DNA from: Azospirillum sp. B21
GTDB lineage: Bacteria; Pseudomonadota; Alphaproteobacteria; Azospirillales; Azospirillaceae
Direction: 5' to 3'
Length of the DNA: 64,000 bases
Assembly: GCF_008364825.1 (NCBI RefSeq)
Contig: NZ_VTTO01000002.1
Coordinates: forward strand, 310,001 to 374,000
The translations under genes and the position numbers were made by a program. This document shows positions 36,756-45,116 of the stretch, piece after piece (the first letter of the stretch is position 1; the number at the start of each line of letters is the position of its first letter). A model generated the notes under the pieces. It was not told the origin of the DNA. It was given only the letters and a program-made list of their open reading frames with translations, and did not search any database.

Positions 36756-37625
36756 TCAGCAATATTTACGCAGCATCTCGCGCACCTTGTCGGCCATGTC
36801 CGGCCGGTTCAGCGCGTGGGCGAGCGTGGCCTCAATGAAGCCGACCTTGTCGCCGCAGTCGTAGCGGGTGCCTTCGAAGCGCAGGCCGTGGAAGGGCTGG
36901 TTGCCGATCAGGTTGGCCATCGCGTCGGTCAGCTGGATTTCGTTGCCGGCGCCGCGCTGTTGCTTTTCCAGATGGTCGAAGATTTCCGGCTGCAGGATGT
37001 AGCGGCCGATGATCGACAGGGTCGACGGCGCCTCGGCCGGCTTCGGCTTTTCCACCAGGCCGCGGACGGTGGCCAGACGGCCGTCGTCCTTCTCGACGTC
37101 CAGGATGCCGTAGCTGCTGGTCTTTTCGCGCGGCACGTCGACGACGGCGACGATGTTGCCGCCGACCTCCTCGTACGCCTCGACCATCTGCTTCAGGCAG
37201 GGGGTCTTGCCCTGGACGAAGTCGTCGGGCAGCACGATGGCGAACGGGTCGTTGCCGATCAGGGCGCGGGCGCACCACACGGCGTGGCCGAGGCCCAGCG
37301 GAACCTGCTGGCGGGTGTAGAAGCAGCGGCCGGGAGCGATCTCGCTGTGGCGGACCTCCTCCAGCGCGTCCATCTTGCCGCGCTCTTCAAGCGTGCGGTT
37401 CAGTTCGGTGTCGGCGTCGAAATGGTCTTCGATGGCGCGCTTGGAACGGCCGGTGACGAAAACGAAATCCTCGATGCCGGCGGCGCGCGCCTCTTCGACG
37501 GCGTGCTGCAGCAGGGGGCGGTCGACCAGGGGCAGCATCTCTTTCGGGATGGCCTTGGTGGCCGGCAGGAAGCGCGTGCCGAGACCGGCGACCGGGAACA
37601 CCACCTTGCGCACGGGTTTCCGCAT
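36756..37625 (-). CDS. galU: UTP-glucose-1-phosphate uridylyltransferase
   Basis: 289 residues. It makes UDP-glucose from UTP and glucose-1-P. The nucleotidyltransferase signature GLGTRFLPATKAIPKEMLPL is at residues 15-34, with the uridine/metal region IVLPDDFVQ near 133 and the GalU-type ending. It provides the substrate of the neighbouring UDP-glucose dehydrogenase. The ATG follows GAGACGTC-like spacing with a weak ribosome site. It is the upstream gene of the galU-ugd-manB set. Confidence 0.93.
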   Translation of the reverse strand: MRKPVRKVVFPVAGLGTRFLPATKAIPKEMLPLVDRPLLQHAVEEARAAGIEDFVFVTGRSKRAIEDHFDADTELNRTLEERGKMDALEEVRHSEIAPGRCFYTRQQVPLGLGHAVWCARALIGNDPFAIVLPDDFVQGKTPCLKQMVEAYEEVGGNIVAVVDVPREKTSSYGILDVEKDDGRLATVRGLVEKPKPAEAPSTLSIIGRYILQPEIFDHLEKQQRGAGNEIQLTDAMANLIGNQPFHGLRFEGTRYDCGDKVGFIEATLAHALNRPDMADKVREMLRKYC

Positions 37626-38026
37626 TGGACGTCTCTTGTGGTTGAGGCGAAGTCAAATCCATGGTTCCACGGCGGCACCCGACCGCAAGCGAAGCCTGCG
37701 GAAGCACGACCGTGGTTCCGGCTTTCTGCCACGCCTTCCGTCACTGCGCAACAAACCTTCCGAGACCGGGCAAAAGGCTAGTCCCGGCGTCCTAAATCAA
37801 ATGAAAACCGGCCGAATGTCCTCATTCAGGCCGATCTTTATCCGCAAGGTCCGACGCCGCCCCGGACCTTTCTCATAGGCAGTAGCGCTTGTAAAAGGAC
37901 GGAAAATCAACGGCGCGACACCGTGCCGCTGCCCTCACTGCTCCATCACTCCTGCATCGCTGACCCAGCCCGCTTTCCGTATGACATGCGGTTCGCGGCC
38001 CTTGCGCGAGAGGCACGGCGGCGGCC
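37626..38026. other. Divergent intergenic region, no gene seen
   Basis: About 400 bases between galU (leftward) and a pseudouridine synthase gene (rightward). It must hold both promoters, but no clear -35/-10 pair or operator stands out. The stretch around 37795-37850 is somewhat richer in A and T than the flanks. No conserved RNA was recognised. Confidence 0.4.
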
Positions 38027-38734
38027 ATGTTGCGGGCCATGACCCCCGACTCGCTGCGCGCCCGCGTGCTCCATCAGGACGAGCTTTGCTTCGTCATCGA
38101 CAAGCCGGCCGGTCTGGCCGTCCACAAGGCCGGACGGATCACCGACCATCTGGAGCTTTACCTGCCCTTCCTCGGCGAACCCGACGGGGAGCCGCCGAAG
38201 CTTGCCCACCGGCTGGACCGCGACACCGCCGGCTGCCTGATCCTGGGCCGCACCCCCTGGGCGCTGAAGCGCTTCGGCCAGATGTTCGCCGCCGGCCATG
38301 TGGAGAAGACCTATTGGGCGGTGGCCGACGGCACCCCCGAGGAGGAATCCGGCACAATCGACCTGCCCCTGCTGAAGAGAATAGAACCGGGAGCATCGCG
38401 CTCCTCCTGGACCATCCTGCCCGATCCGGCCGGCCAGCCGGCTGTCACCGACTATCGTGTTCTGGGCACCAGCGCCGATGGCCGCTCCTGGCTGGAGCTT
38501 CGCCCGCGCACCGGCCGAACCCACCAGATCCGCGTCCATTGCGCCGCCATCGGCTGCCCGCTGGTGGGGGAGCCCTTCTACGGCCCCGAACGCCTGCCCC
38601 CCGGCAACCTGCACCTGCTGGCCCGCTCCGTCGCCTTCCGCATGGCCTTCGAATACGCCCCCGTCGGCGCCGTCGCCCCGGCCCCCGCCCACATGCGGGA
38701 TGCGCTGTCCGCCTGCGGCTGGCAAGGAGAATAG
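38027..38734 (+). CDS. RluA-family pseudouridine synthase
   Basis: 235 residues. It isomerises uridine to pseudouridine in rRNA or tRNA. The catalytic motif HRLDRDTAGCLILGRT near residues 62-77 contains the essential Asp, with the supporting RTGRTHQIRVHCAAIGCPLV near residue 165. An N-terminal S4 RNA-binding domain is absent, as in RluA/TruC-like short forms. ATG 38027 (MLRAMTPD) or the ATG four codons later could be used. The RNA target cannot be told. It stands alone. Confidence 0.9.
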   Translation: MLRAMTPDSLRARVLHQDELCFVIDKPAGLAVHKAGRITDHLELYLPFLGEPDGEPPKLAHRLDRDTAGCLILGRTPWALKRFGQMFAAGHVEKTYWAVADGTPEEESGTIDLPLLKRIEPGASRSSWTILPDPAGQPAVTDYRVLGTSADGRSWLELRPRTGRTHQIRVHCAAIGCPLVGEPFYGPERLPPGNLHLLARSVAFRMAFEYAPVGAVAPAPAHMRDALSACGWQGE

Positions 38735-38839
38735 GGGCGGAGAATAGGGGCGCTTCCGCGCAAAAGGGGGACTCCCGTCCTGTTCGCCGCATCCCGCTGT
38801 TGAAAGGCGAGAGCCCCAGCAACCGATGGAGCAATCAGG

Positions 38840-39112
38840 ATGGGACAGGCGGTCACCGACAACCACACCATGAACCGGTTCGAACTGGCGGTCGGCAACC
38901 AGACGGTCTACGCCGACTACCGCCGCAACGGCCGGACCCTGGTGATTTCCTATGTGGAGGCCCCGCCGTCGCTTCGCGGCACCGGCGCCGCCGGCCGCCT
39001 GATGGAAGGCGTGATGGAGGCCGCCCGCGCCGAGGGGTTGAAGATCGTGCCCTTGTGCAGCTACGCCGCCATGTGGATGCGCCGCAACCGGCAGGACGAC
39101 CTTCTGGCGTGA
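38840..39112 (+). CDS. Short GNAT-fold N-acetyltransferase (YjdJ type)
   Basis: 90 residues, the compact single-domain GNAT type. It has beta strand FELAVGNQTVYADYRRNGR, the acetyl-CoA-binding core SLRGTGAAGRLMEGVMEAAR near residues 44-63, and LKIVPLCSYAAMWMRRN at the end. GGAG precedes the ATG by 8 nt. The substrate is unknown; such proteins are often annotated simply as N-acetyltransferases. It is likely monocistronic. Confidence 0.85.
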   Translation: MGQAVTDNHTMNRFELAVGNQTVYADYRRNGRTLVISYVEAPPSLRGTGAAGRLMEGVMEAARAEGLKIVPLCSYAAMWMRRNRQDDLLA

Positions 39113-39259
39113 GGCGCCCACCGCCCATTGATAAAATCAATGGAAGCGCAGAAAACTATCAATTTCCCATGAGACGCATCCCTCGTTAGCGTCCGGCCAA
39201 TGGGGTTGCCGCAGTGCGGCATGACCCGCGCTGACGATGATGACGAGGGATGATCCATT

Positions 39260-40282
39260 ATGGACGCGTTGCTGTCCGCACCGATCCTGTTCTTCGGCCT
39301 TGGTGCCGCCATCGCGCTGACCGGGGCGCGCATTCCATTCCCGGAGGGGTTCGGCAAGGCGCTTGCCGCCTATCTGCTGGTCGCCATCGGCCTGAAGGGC
39401 GGCGTCGCGCTGGCCGGCGCCGATGTGGGGGCCGTGCTGCCGCTGCTGCTGACGGCCGGGCTGCTCAGCCTGCTGATGCCGATCCTGGGCTTCGGCCTTC
39501 TGCGCTCGGTGGTCGGGCTGGATCAGGTCAATTCGGCCGCCATCGCCGCCCATTACGGATCGGTCAGCCTCGTCACCTTCGTCACCGCCACCAGGCTGCT
39601 GGAAAGCCAAGGCGTCACCTTCGGCGGCCACATGGTTGCGGCACTGGCGATCATGGAAGCCCCGGCCATCGTCAGCGGCCTGCTGCTGGCGGGCGCCACC
39701 GCCATGGCGTCCGGCGTCGTGGCGGGCGGAAACGGCGGCACCCTATCAGTTCCACTCGGCGACTCGGGCCGCGGCGGGCCGGCCCAGGGCGGCTCGATCA
39801 AGGACGCGATCCGGGAGGCTGCCTTCAACGGCTCCGTCCTGCTGCTGGCGGGGTCGCTGCTGGTCGGCCTCGTGATCGGCAAGCCCGGCCTGCAGAGCCT
39901 GCACGGCCTGTTCATCGCCCCCTGGGACGGCGTGCTGTGCCTGTTCCTGCTGGAACTGGGCTATCTCGCCACCTCCCGCCTGCGGGAAGCGGCCTCGCTC
40001 AGCCCGCGGCTGATCGCCTTCGGCATCGCCATGCCGCTGATCGGCGCGGTCATCGGCCTTGCCGCCGCTGTCGCCCTGGGGCTCGGCCTCGGCGATGCCG
40101 CCCTGCTGGTGACGCTGTGCGCCAGCGCCTCCTACATCGCGGTGCCGGCCGCGCTGCGCCATGCCCTGCCGACGGCGGAGCCGGGGCTGTCGCTTCCCTT
40201 GTCGCTGGGCATCACATTTCCTTTCAACATCCTCGTCGGTATTCCACTCTACCTCGCAGTGAGCCGGGCGGTGCTGACCTGA
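39260..40282 (+). CDS. sbtA: SbtA-family sodium-dependent bicarbonate permease
   Basis: 340 residues, ten or so membrane segments in two inverted halves: for example LAAYLLVAIGLKGGVALAGA near residue 35, VNSAAIAAHYGSVSLVTFVT near residue 90, and in the second half LCASASYIAVPAALRHALP near residue 290. These are features of the SbtA (formerly DUF897) family; cyanobacterial SbtA takes up bicarbonate with sodium. Between the halves is a Gly-rich loop. There is no SbtB-type regulator; a LysR gene follows 23 nt later instead. ATG 39260 is preceded by GAGGGATGATCC. The transported ion in this organism is inferred. Confidence 0.85.
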   Translation: MDALLSAPILFFGLGAAIALTGARIPFPEGFGKALAAYLLVAIGLKGGVALAGADVGAVLPLLLTAGLLSLLMPILGFGLLRSVVGLDQVNSAAIAAHYGSVSLVTFVTATRLLESQGVTFGGHMVAALAIMEAPAIVSGLLLAGATAMASGVVAGGNGGTLSVPLGDSGRGGPAQGGSIKDAIREAAFNGSVLLLAGSLLVGLVIGKPGLQSLHGLFIAPWDGVLCLFLLELGYLATSRLREAASLSPRLIAFGIAMPLIGAVIGLAAAVALGLGLGDAALLVTLCASASYIAVPAALRHALPTAEPGLSLPLSLGITFPFNILVGIPLYLAVSRAVLT

Positions 40283-40305
40283 CCGGCCGAGCCGGAACCA
40301 CGACC

Positions 40306-41211
40306 ATGACGCCGCCTGCCCCTCCATCCGCCATGCCCGCTCCCCTGCCGCCGTTCGACCTCGACCTGTTGCGCACCTTCGTGACCATCGTGGACAGCGG
40401 CGGCTTCACCCGGGCGGCGGAGCGGCTGGGCCGCACCCAATCCACCATCAGCCTGCAGATCAAGCGGCTGGAGGATGGCTTGGGCAAGCGCCTGTTCCTG
40501 CGCGAGGGCCGCGGCCTGGACCTGACCCCCGACGGCGAGGTTCTGCTGACCTACGCCCGCCGCCTGCTGGGCATGGCGGGCGAGGCCTGCGCCCTGCTGA
40601 TGGAACCGGAGGTGGGCGGCGTGGTGCGCCTCGGCACGCCGGAGGATTTCGCCACCGCCCATCTGCCCGACGTGCTGTGGCGCTTCTCCCGCGCCCATCC
40701 CCAGGTGGCGCTGGAGGTGCAGTGCGACTTCACCATCAACCTGCTCGACCGCTTTTCCCGCGGCGAATACGACCTCGTGCTGTGCAAGCGGGAGCCGCAG
40801 GGGCCGGCCGGCGGCGTGAAGGTCTGGCGCGAGCCGCTGTTCTGGGTGGCATCCGACCGCCTGATCCTCGATGCGGGCGCCCCGGTCCCGCTGGTGCTGG
40901 CCCCGCCGCCGGACATCCACCGCAAGCGCGCCATCGACGCGCTCGACGCCCGCGGCCGCCCCTGGCGCATGGCCTACACCAGCCCCAGCCTCGCCGGTAT
41001 CAAGGCGGCGGTGACGGCCGGGCTGGGCGTCACCATCCTGCCCAAGGACATGTTGGCCCCCGGCTTCCACATCGTGAACGCCGAACACGACCTGCCCGAT
41101 CTTCCCGACATCGAAACCGCCCTCTACCGCCAGCCCGGCCCCCTTCCCAAGGCGGTGGACCTGCTGGCCGAACACATCATCCGCTCGCTGGAGAAGACGG
41201 CGGCGGGGTGA
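40306..41211 (+). CDS. LysR-family transcriptional regulator
   Basis: 301 residues. The N-terminal winged helix is at about 16-75 (LDLLRTFVTIVDSGGFTRAA, then ERLGRTQSTISLQIKRLEDG), followed by the linker helix and a periplasmic-binding-like effector domain from about residue 95 (VVRLGTPEDFATAHLPDVLW). It is transcribed 23 nt after the SbtA-like permease in the same direction, unusual for LysR genes that normally diverge from their target; it may sense carbon or nitrogen status and control that operon. The 147-base gap upstream of sbtA is the likely operator region. The first ATG (MTPPAPPSAMPAPLPPF) or the second ten codons later could be the start. Confidence 0.88.
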   Translation: MTPPAPPSAMPAPLPPFDLDLLRTFVTIVDSGGFTRAAERLGRTQSTISLQIKRLEDGLGKRLFLREGRGLDLTPDGEVLLTYARRLLGMAGEACALLMEPEVGGVVRLGTPEDFATAHLPDVLWRFSRAHPQVALEVQCDFTINLLDRFSRGEYDLVLCKREPQGPAGGVKVWREPLFWVASDRLILDAGAPVPLVLAPPPDIHRKRAIDALDARGRPWRMAYTSPSLAGIKAAVTAGLGVTILPKDMLAPGFHIVNAEHDLPDLPDIETALYRQPGPLPKAVDLLAEHIIRSLEKTAAG

Positions 41212-41263
41212 GGCGCTCCCACCTCCTCCATCTGACGGCCGATTGACCGCCGGGGAACTCCAG

Positions 41264-41284
41264 GCATATACATAAAACATATGC
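41264..41284. promoter_or_regulatory. Inverted repeat upstream of vapB
   Basis: GCATAT and ATATGC separated by 9 nt, 17 nt before the vapB start, in a short AT-rich stretch. Antitoxin-toxin complexes usually bind such sites at their own promoter, so this is a candidate autoregulatory operator. Confidence 0.55.
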
Positions 41285-41300
41285 AAGGAAAGGCCCCGCC

Positions 41301-41552
41301 ATGCCACAGCCAGCGACGCCACGGCGCAAAGAAGTCCGCCTATTCCGCAACAACCGCAGCCAAGCGATTCGCATTCCCGCCGAATACGAACTTCCCGGAG
41401 ACTCGGTTTTCATCAGCCGCGACGGGGACCGGTTGATCATCGAACCCATCCGGAAGAAGGGACTTCTGGCGCTGCTCGAGAGCTGGGAGCCGTTGGAGGA
41501 GGAGTTTCCCGACATCGATGATGAGCCGGTCGCGCCGAAGGACATTTTCTGA
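41301..41552 (+). CDS. vapB: VapB-type antitoxin (AbrB/MazE fold)
   Basis: 83 residues. The N-terminal swapped-hairpin DNA-binding domain is EVRLFRNNRSQAIRIPAEYE at residues 11-30 with DGDRLIIEPI near 42, and the acidic C-terminal half (LLESWEPLEEEFPDIDDE) should wrap the toxin. AAGGAAAGG precedes the ATG. The stop overlaps the toxin ATG by one base. It neutralises VapC and represses the operon in known systems. Confidence 0.9.
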   Translation: MPQPATPRRKEVRLFRNNRSQAIRIPAEYELPGDSVFISRDGDRLIIEPIRKKGLLALLESWEPLEEEFPDIDDEPVAPKDIF

Positions 41553-41950
41553 TGCGCTACATGCTCGACACCAACGCCATGAGCGACCTGATCCGGAATC
41601 CGGCCGGCACGGTGGCCGGGCATGTGCGGCGCGTCGGTGAGGATGCGATCTGCACCAGCATCGTCGTCGCTGCGGAGTTGCGGTATGGCGCAGCGAAGAA
41701 GGCGTCGGCCAAACTGTCGCAGAGGGTCGAAGACCTGTTGGCCGACGTCGCCGTGCTTCCGCTCGAACTGCCGGCCGACACCGAATACGGTAGTATCCGG
41801 GCGGAGTTGGAGACGGCCGGGCATCCCATCGGCGGCAACGACCTGCTGATCGCCGCCCATGCCCGGACGCTCGGCGTCACTCTGGTGACGGCGAATGTGC
41901 GGGAGTTCCAGCGGGTTCGGGGACTAGTCGTGGAAAACTGGCTGAACTGA
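41552..41950 (+). CDS. vapC: VapC-type PIN-domain ribonuclease toxin
   Basis: 132 residues, the standard VapC size. The PIN-domain acidic residues are present: Asp6 in MLDTNAMS, Glu42 in VVAAELRYG, Asp97 in GGNDLLIAAHA and an acidic/Asn site in VTANVREF. VapC toxins cleave tRNA or rRNA until neutralised by VapB. Translation is coupled to vapB by the overlapping stop and start. The pair appears complete, so likely active. Confidence 0.92.
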   Translation: MRYMLDTNAMSDLIRNPAGTVAGHVRRVGEDAICTSIVVAAELRYGAAKKASAKLSQRVEDLLADVAVLPLELPADTEYGSIRAELETAGHPIGGNDLLIAAHARTLGVTLVTANVREFQRVRGLVVENWLN

Positions 41951-42013
41951 CGGCGGCAGGAAGGTTTCTACGCATCCGAGGCAAACGAAGCCTTCCGGAC
42001 AAAGGGCAAGCGC

Positions 42014-42508
42014 ATGACTGTGGTGAGACGGCTGTTGCCCGACGATGCGGAGGAGTACCGCTCGCTCCGTCTCGAAGCCCTGCACCGGCATCCGGAAGCA
42101 TTCGGATCGAGCCATGCCGAGGAAAGCACCCGTCCCCTCTCCAGCTTCGCGGAGAGAATCGCGGGTGGATACATCGCTGGCGGCTTTGTCGACGGACAGC
42201 TTGATGCCACAGCCGGACTGCTGGTTCCCATCCAGGCCAAGTCGCGGCACAAGGGCCTGCTTTGGGGGGTCTATGTTCGCGGGAACAGGCGGGGCAGCGG
42301 TCTGGCCGATGCGGTCATGACCGCCCTGCTCGCCCATGCCGTGGAACACGTCGAGCAAATCCATCTCTCAGTCGCCGCGACCAACAAACGCGCCATCGGC
42401 CTGTACGAACGGCTGGGCTTCGAGGCGTACGGCATGGAACCGCGGGCGCTGAAGGTGGACGGGATCTACATCGACGAGCTTCTGATGGTGAAATTCATGG
42501 ACCGATAG
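42014..42508 (+). CDS. GNAT-family N-acetyltransferase
   Basis: 164 residues with the four GNAT motifs in order: N-terminal VVRRLLPDDAEEYRSLRLEA, the core strand GLLWGVYVRGNRRGSGLADA near residues 77-96 (the RxxGxG-type CoA loop appears as RRGSGL), and the C-terminal LSVAATNKRAIGLYERLGFE near residue 118. The substrate is unknown, possibly ribosomal protein or a small amine. It lies 63 nt after vapC and ends 22 nt before a convergent second acetyltransferase. Confidence 0.88.
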   Translation: MTVVRRLLPDDAEEYRSLRLEALHRHPEAFGSSHAEESTRPLSSFAERIAGGYIAGGFVDGQLDATAGLLVPIQAKSRHKGLLWGVYVRGNRRGSGLADAVMTALLAHAVEHVEQIHLSVAATNKRAIGLYERLGFEAYGMEPRALKVDGIYIDELLMVKFMDR

Positions 42509-42529
42509 CTGACCTGTAACGCCGCCCCC

Positions 42530-43396
42530 TCACCCCAACTCGAAGCTCGTGATCCCGAACACCCGCGCCAGGTCGGTCGCCGGCGCCAGGCCCAGATACA
42601 TCCGTGCCGTCTCGAACTGCGGCGACAGCCCCAACTCCTCCGCCATCCGCACGCCCGCTCCGTTCGGCTCCGGCACGTCGAGGAACACCGGCCCCTCGCC
42701 GGCCGCCCGGCTCAGCGCCAGCACCAGATCCCGCGCCACTCCGGCGTCGGCGGCATAGAGCGGGCCGATCTTGAAACCGCTGTGGCAGGGGCGGATCACC
42801 CCGAAGCCGGTCAAATCGCTACCGTTCACCGCCGCCAGCGCCGTGGCGCCCGGCAGGGCGATCCAGTTGGCTAGGAAGCCGGGGCGCGGCGCCGGGAACA
42901 GTTCCGCATCCAGCGCCGTCAGCCGGTCGAAGGGCACCGTCCGGGCGTCCACCAGCGCGGTCTGCGCCTCTCCACCGTGCGGCAGCGTGCCGCCGAAGCG
43001 GATGTTGCGGTGGGACAGGGCGAAGCCGGACTTGCGGTAGTTCTCCTGCTGGGCGACCACGCCGTCGAGGCCGACGGTGCAGCCCTCCAGATGGCGCAGC
43101 CCCGCCTGCCACAACCGCCAGCCATAGCCCTGCCCGCGCGCCTCCGGCCGCACGATGTAGAAGCCGAGGAAGCCGAAGTTGGCCGGATACCGCACGACGG
43201 ACAGCGAGGCCACCGGCCGGCCGTCGAGCAGCCCGACCAGAAAGCCCGCCGGATCGACGGCATGGAAGGCGCCGGCATCGTGCAGGCCGGGGTTCCAGCC
43301 CTCCGCCCGCGCCCAGTCGACGGCCAGATCGAGTTCGGCCCGGCTCATCACGCGAATCCGGTAGCCGCCCGTCCCCTGCTCTTCGTTCCCCTGCAT
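42530..43396 (-). CDS. Two-domain GNAT acetyltransferase (YitH-like)
   Basis: 288 residues from an ATG with GGAGGAG 8 nt upstream. Residues 15-140 form a GNAT domain: strand FGFLGFYIVRPEARGQGYGW with the R-G-Q-G-Y-G CoA loop, and NYRKSGFALSHRNIRFGG. Residues about 150-285 form a second domain with LFPAPRPGFLANWIALPGAT, IRPCHSGFKIGPLYAADAGV and VFLDVPEPN, as in the YitH/DUF1248 group whose C-terminal half is GNAT-derived. No substrate is known. It diverges from the O-antigen ligase gene. Confidence 0.82.
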   Translation of the reverse strand: MQGNEEQGTGGYRIRVMSRAELDLAVDWARAEGWNPGLHDAGAFHAVDPAGFLVGLLDGRPVASLSVVRYPANFGFLGFYIVRPEARGQGYGWRLWQAGLRHLEGCTVGLDGVVAQQENYRKSGFALSHRNIRFGGTLPHGGEAQTALVDARTVPFDRLTALDAELFPAPRPGFLANWIALPGATALAAVNGSDLTGFGVIRPCHSGFKIGPLYAADAGVARDLVLALSRAAGEGPVFLDVPEPNGAGVRMAEELGLSPQFETARMYLGLAPATDLARVFGITSFELG

Positions 43397-43597
43397 CTCC
43401 GCCACTCCTCCAAACAGGCGCCCACTGCGAGACACAGCGTAACCGTCAGCTTGCGGCACGGAAAGGATCCCTCTTTCCCAGGGCGCGAGAGGACGTCACC
43501 CGCATTTTTCACCCACCCTTTCCCCATCACCCGGCATCCGTGATAGGAATATCATCCCGAAAGCAGGCGGGAAGGGACCGCCATGCACCACCCTGCC

Positions 43598-43755
43598 GCC
43601 GCTCCGCCACGGGATGAAACGATGGAACACCCCTCGGAATCCTGTTTCACAGCGTTTCAAACGTTCAGTCCGGCACCGCTTCCGTGCCGCTCCGCCGTCG
43701 GATGAAACAGTGAAACGCCACCCGCCATCCTGTTTCACGACGTTCCAAATGTCCC
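43598..43755. repeat. Imperfect direct repeat of about 70 bp, 88-bp period, with GTTTCA/TGAAAC motifs
   Basis: Copies begin at 43598 and 43686 (both GCCGCTCCGCC) and stay similar for about 70 bases. Each contains GGATGAAAC followed about 25 nt later by TCCTGTTTCAC, so each can fold into an imperfect hairpin. They lie in the 454-base divergent region 43397-43850 upstream of the O-antigen ligase gene. The remaining part of that region shows no gene. Confidence 0.65.
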
Positions 43756-43850
43756 ATACGGCGGCTCTCCGCCACGGACCGCGCGCCGTTGCTTTCGCGG
43801 CGGGAGTGCGGTTAAGTCGCCGCCGGTTTCCGCTGATCCCCTCCGAGTCC

Positions 43851-45116
43851 ATGCCCGCCAACTCCCCGGACCTCGCCACGCCCCGCTCCGCCCCGACCTC
43901 GGCGCCCGCCGCCGGGATCGATGTCGTGCTGCGGGCGCTGGCTGGGGCTGCCGCCCTGCTTCTGGGGCCGTTGGCCGCGGTCGCTCCGCGCGGGCTGCCG
44001 GTGTGGGCGATTCTGGTGCTGGCGCTGTCGCTGGCCGGTCTGGCGCGGCAGGGAGCCTTAGGGCGCATCCTGCGGCTGACGCCTGCGGTCGCGGCGGTCG
44101 CCGCCTTCCTGGCCCTGGCGCTCGCCTCCTCGCTGTGGAGCCCGTCCGACCGCGCGGCCGCGACGGTGGGGGAGATCGGCTACATCGCGCTCGGCGCGCT
44201 GGCCGGCGGCGCCTGGATCGCCGGACTGCCGGGACCGGAGGTGCGGCGGCTGGCCGGGCTGTTCCTGGCCGGCGGGCTGGCCGGCGGGCTGCTGTTCGCG
44301 GTGGAGGCGGCGCTGGACTTCCCTCTGAACCGCTGGTGGAACGGCGTGCCCGACGATCAGCTGCCCAACCTGCTGAACGGCAATGTGCCGAAGCGGACGG
44401 CGGCGCTGCTCTGCCTGCTGGTCTGGCCGGCCGCCTTGGCGATGGACCGCTTCGGGCGCCGGGCTCTGGCCCTGCTGATGCCGGTGGGCTATGCGCTGGC
44501 TTGCCTGCCGCTGACCAGCCGGTCGGCCATGCTGGGCATCGCCGCCGGGCTGGTGACGCTGGCCGCCGCCCGCGTGTCCGCCCGTTGGACGCGCCGGCTG
44601 TTCGCCACGGCGGTGACCGCCGCCTTCCTGCTGGTGCTGCCGGCCGCCCTGCTGTTCTCCGGCCCGCTCGACCTCGACCATTCCGGCCTGCTGTTCCGTT
44701 CCGCCCAGCACCGGGTGGAGATTTGGGGCCACGCGGCGGAGCGCACGCTGCGCACTCCGGTCTTCGGCCAAGGCATCGACGCCTCGCGCTCCCTGCCGCC
44801 GGAAGGAACGGTGTCGGAGTTCTCGCCGATCGGCGACAGCCTGCTGCCGCTGCACCCCCACAACGCCTTCCTTCAGGTCTGGCTGGAGACCGGAGCGGTG
44901 GGGGCGGCGCTGGCGATGGCCGTGCTGCTGATGCTGCTGGCCGCCACCGCCCGGCTCGACGACCGCGCCCAACCCTTCGCATTGGCGCTGTTCGCCGCGG
45001 CGCTGGCGATGGGCAGCACCGCCTACGGCATCTGGCAGCCCTGGTGGATGTCGGGATTCCTGGCCGCCGCGCTGATGCTGCAGCTGGCTGCCCGTATCGG
45101 GGAAAAGACACGATGA
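43851..45116 (+). CDS. O-antigen ligase/polymerase family membrane protein
   Basis: 421 residues with about ten to twelve membrane segments. The Wzy/WaaL signature region HPHNAFLQVWLETGAVGAAL near residues 340-359 contains the conserved His-Asn and Glu-x-Gly, after a large periplasmic loop (FRSAQHRVEIWGHAAERTL) with the conserved Arg. The family attaches polymerised O-antigen or other glycans to lipid acceptors. The chosen ATG gives MPANSPDLATP; the frame is open farther upstream through the direct repeats but has no membrane segment there. The next glycosyltransferase gene overlaps by 4 nt, placing it in a surface-polysaccharide operon. Confidence 0.85.
   Translation: MPANSPDLATPRSAPTSAPAAGIDVVLRALAGAAALLLGPLAAVAPRGLPVWAILVLALSLAGLARQGALGRILRLTPAVAAVAAFLALALASSLWSPSDRAAATVGEIGYIALGALAGGAWIAGLPGPEVRRLAGLFLAGGLAGGLLFAVEAALDFPLNRWWNGVPDDQLPNLLNGNVPKRTAALLCLLVWPAALAMDRFGRRALALLMPVGYALACLPLTSRSAMLGIAAGLVTLAAARVSARWTRRLFATAVTAAFLLVLPAALLFSGPLDLDHSGLLFRSAQHRVEIWGHAAERTLRTPVFGQGIDASRSLPPEGTVSEFSPIGDSLLPLHPHNAFLQVWLETGAVGAALAMAVLLMLLAATARLDDRAQPFALALFAAALAMGSTAYGIWQPWWMSGFLAAALMLQLAARIGEKTR

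Noticed and set aside
43598..43755. Possible CRISPR array
   Set aside because: Only two imperfect copies with 88-bp spacing and no spacer-repeat regularity; no cas gene nearby.
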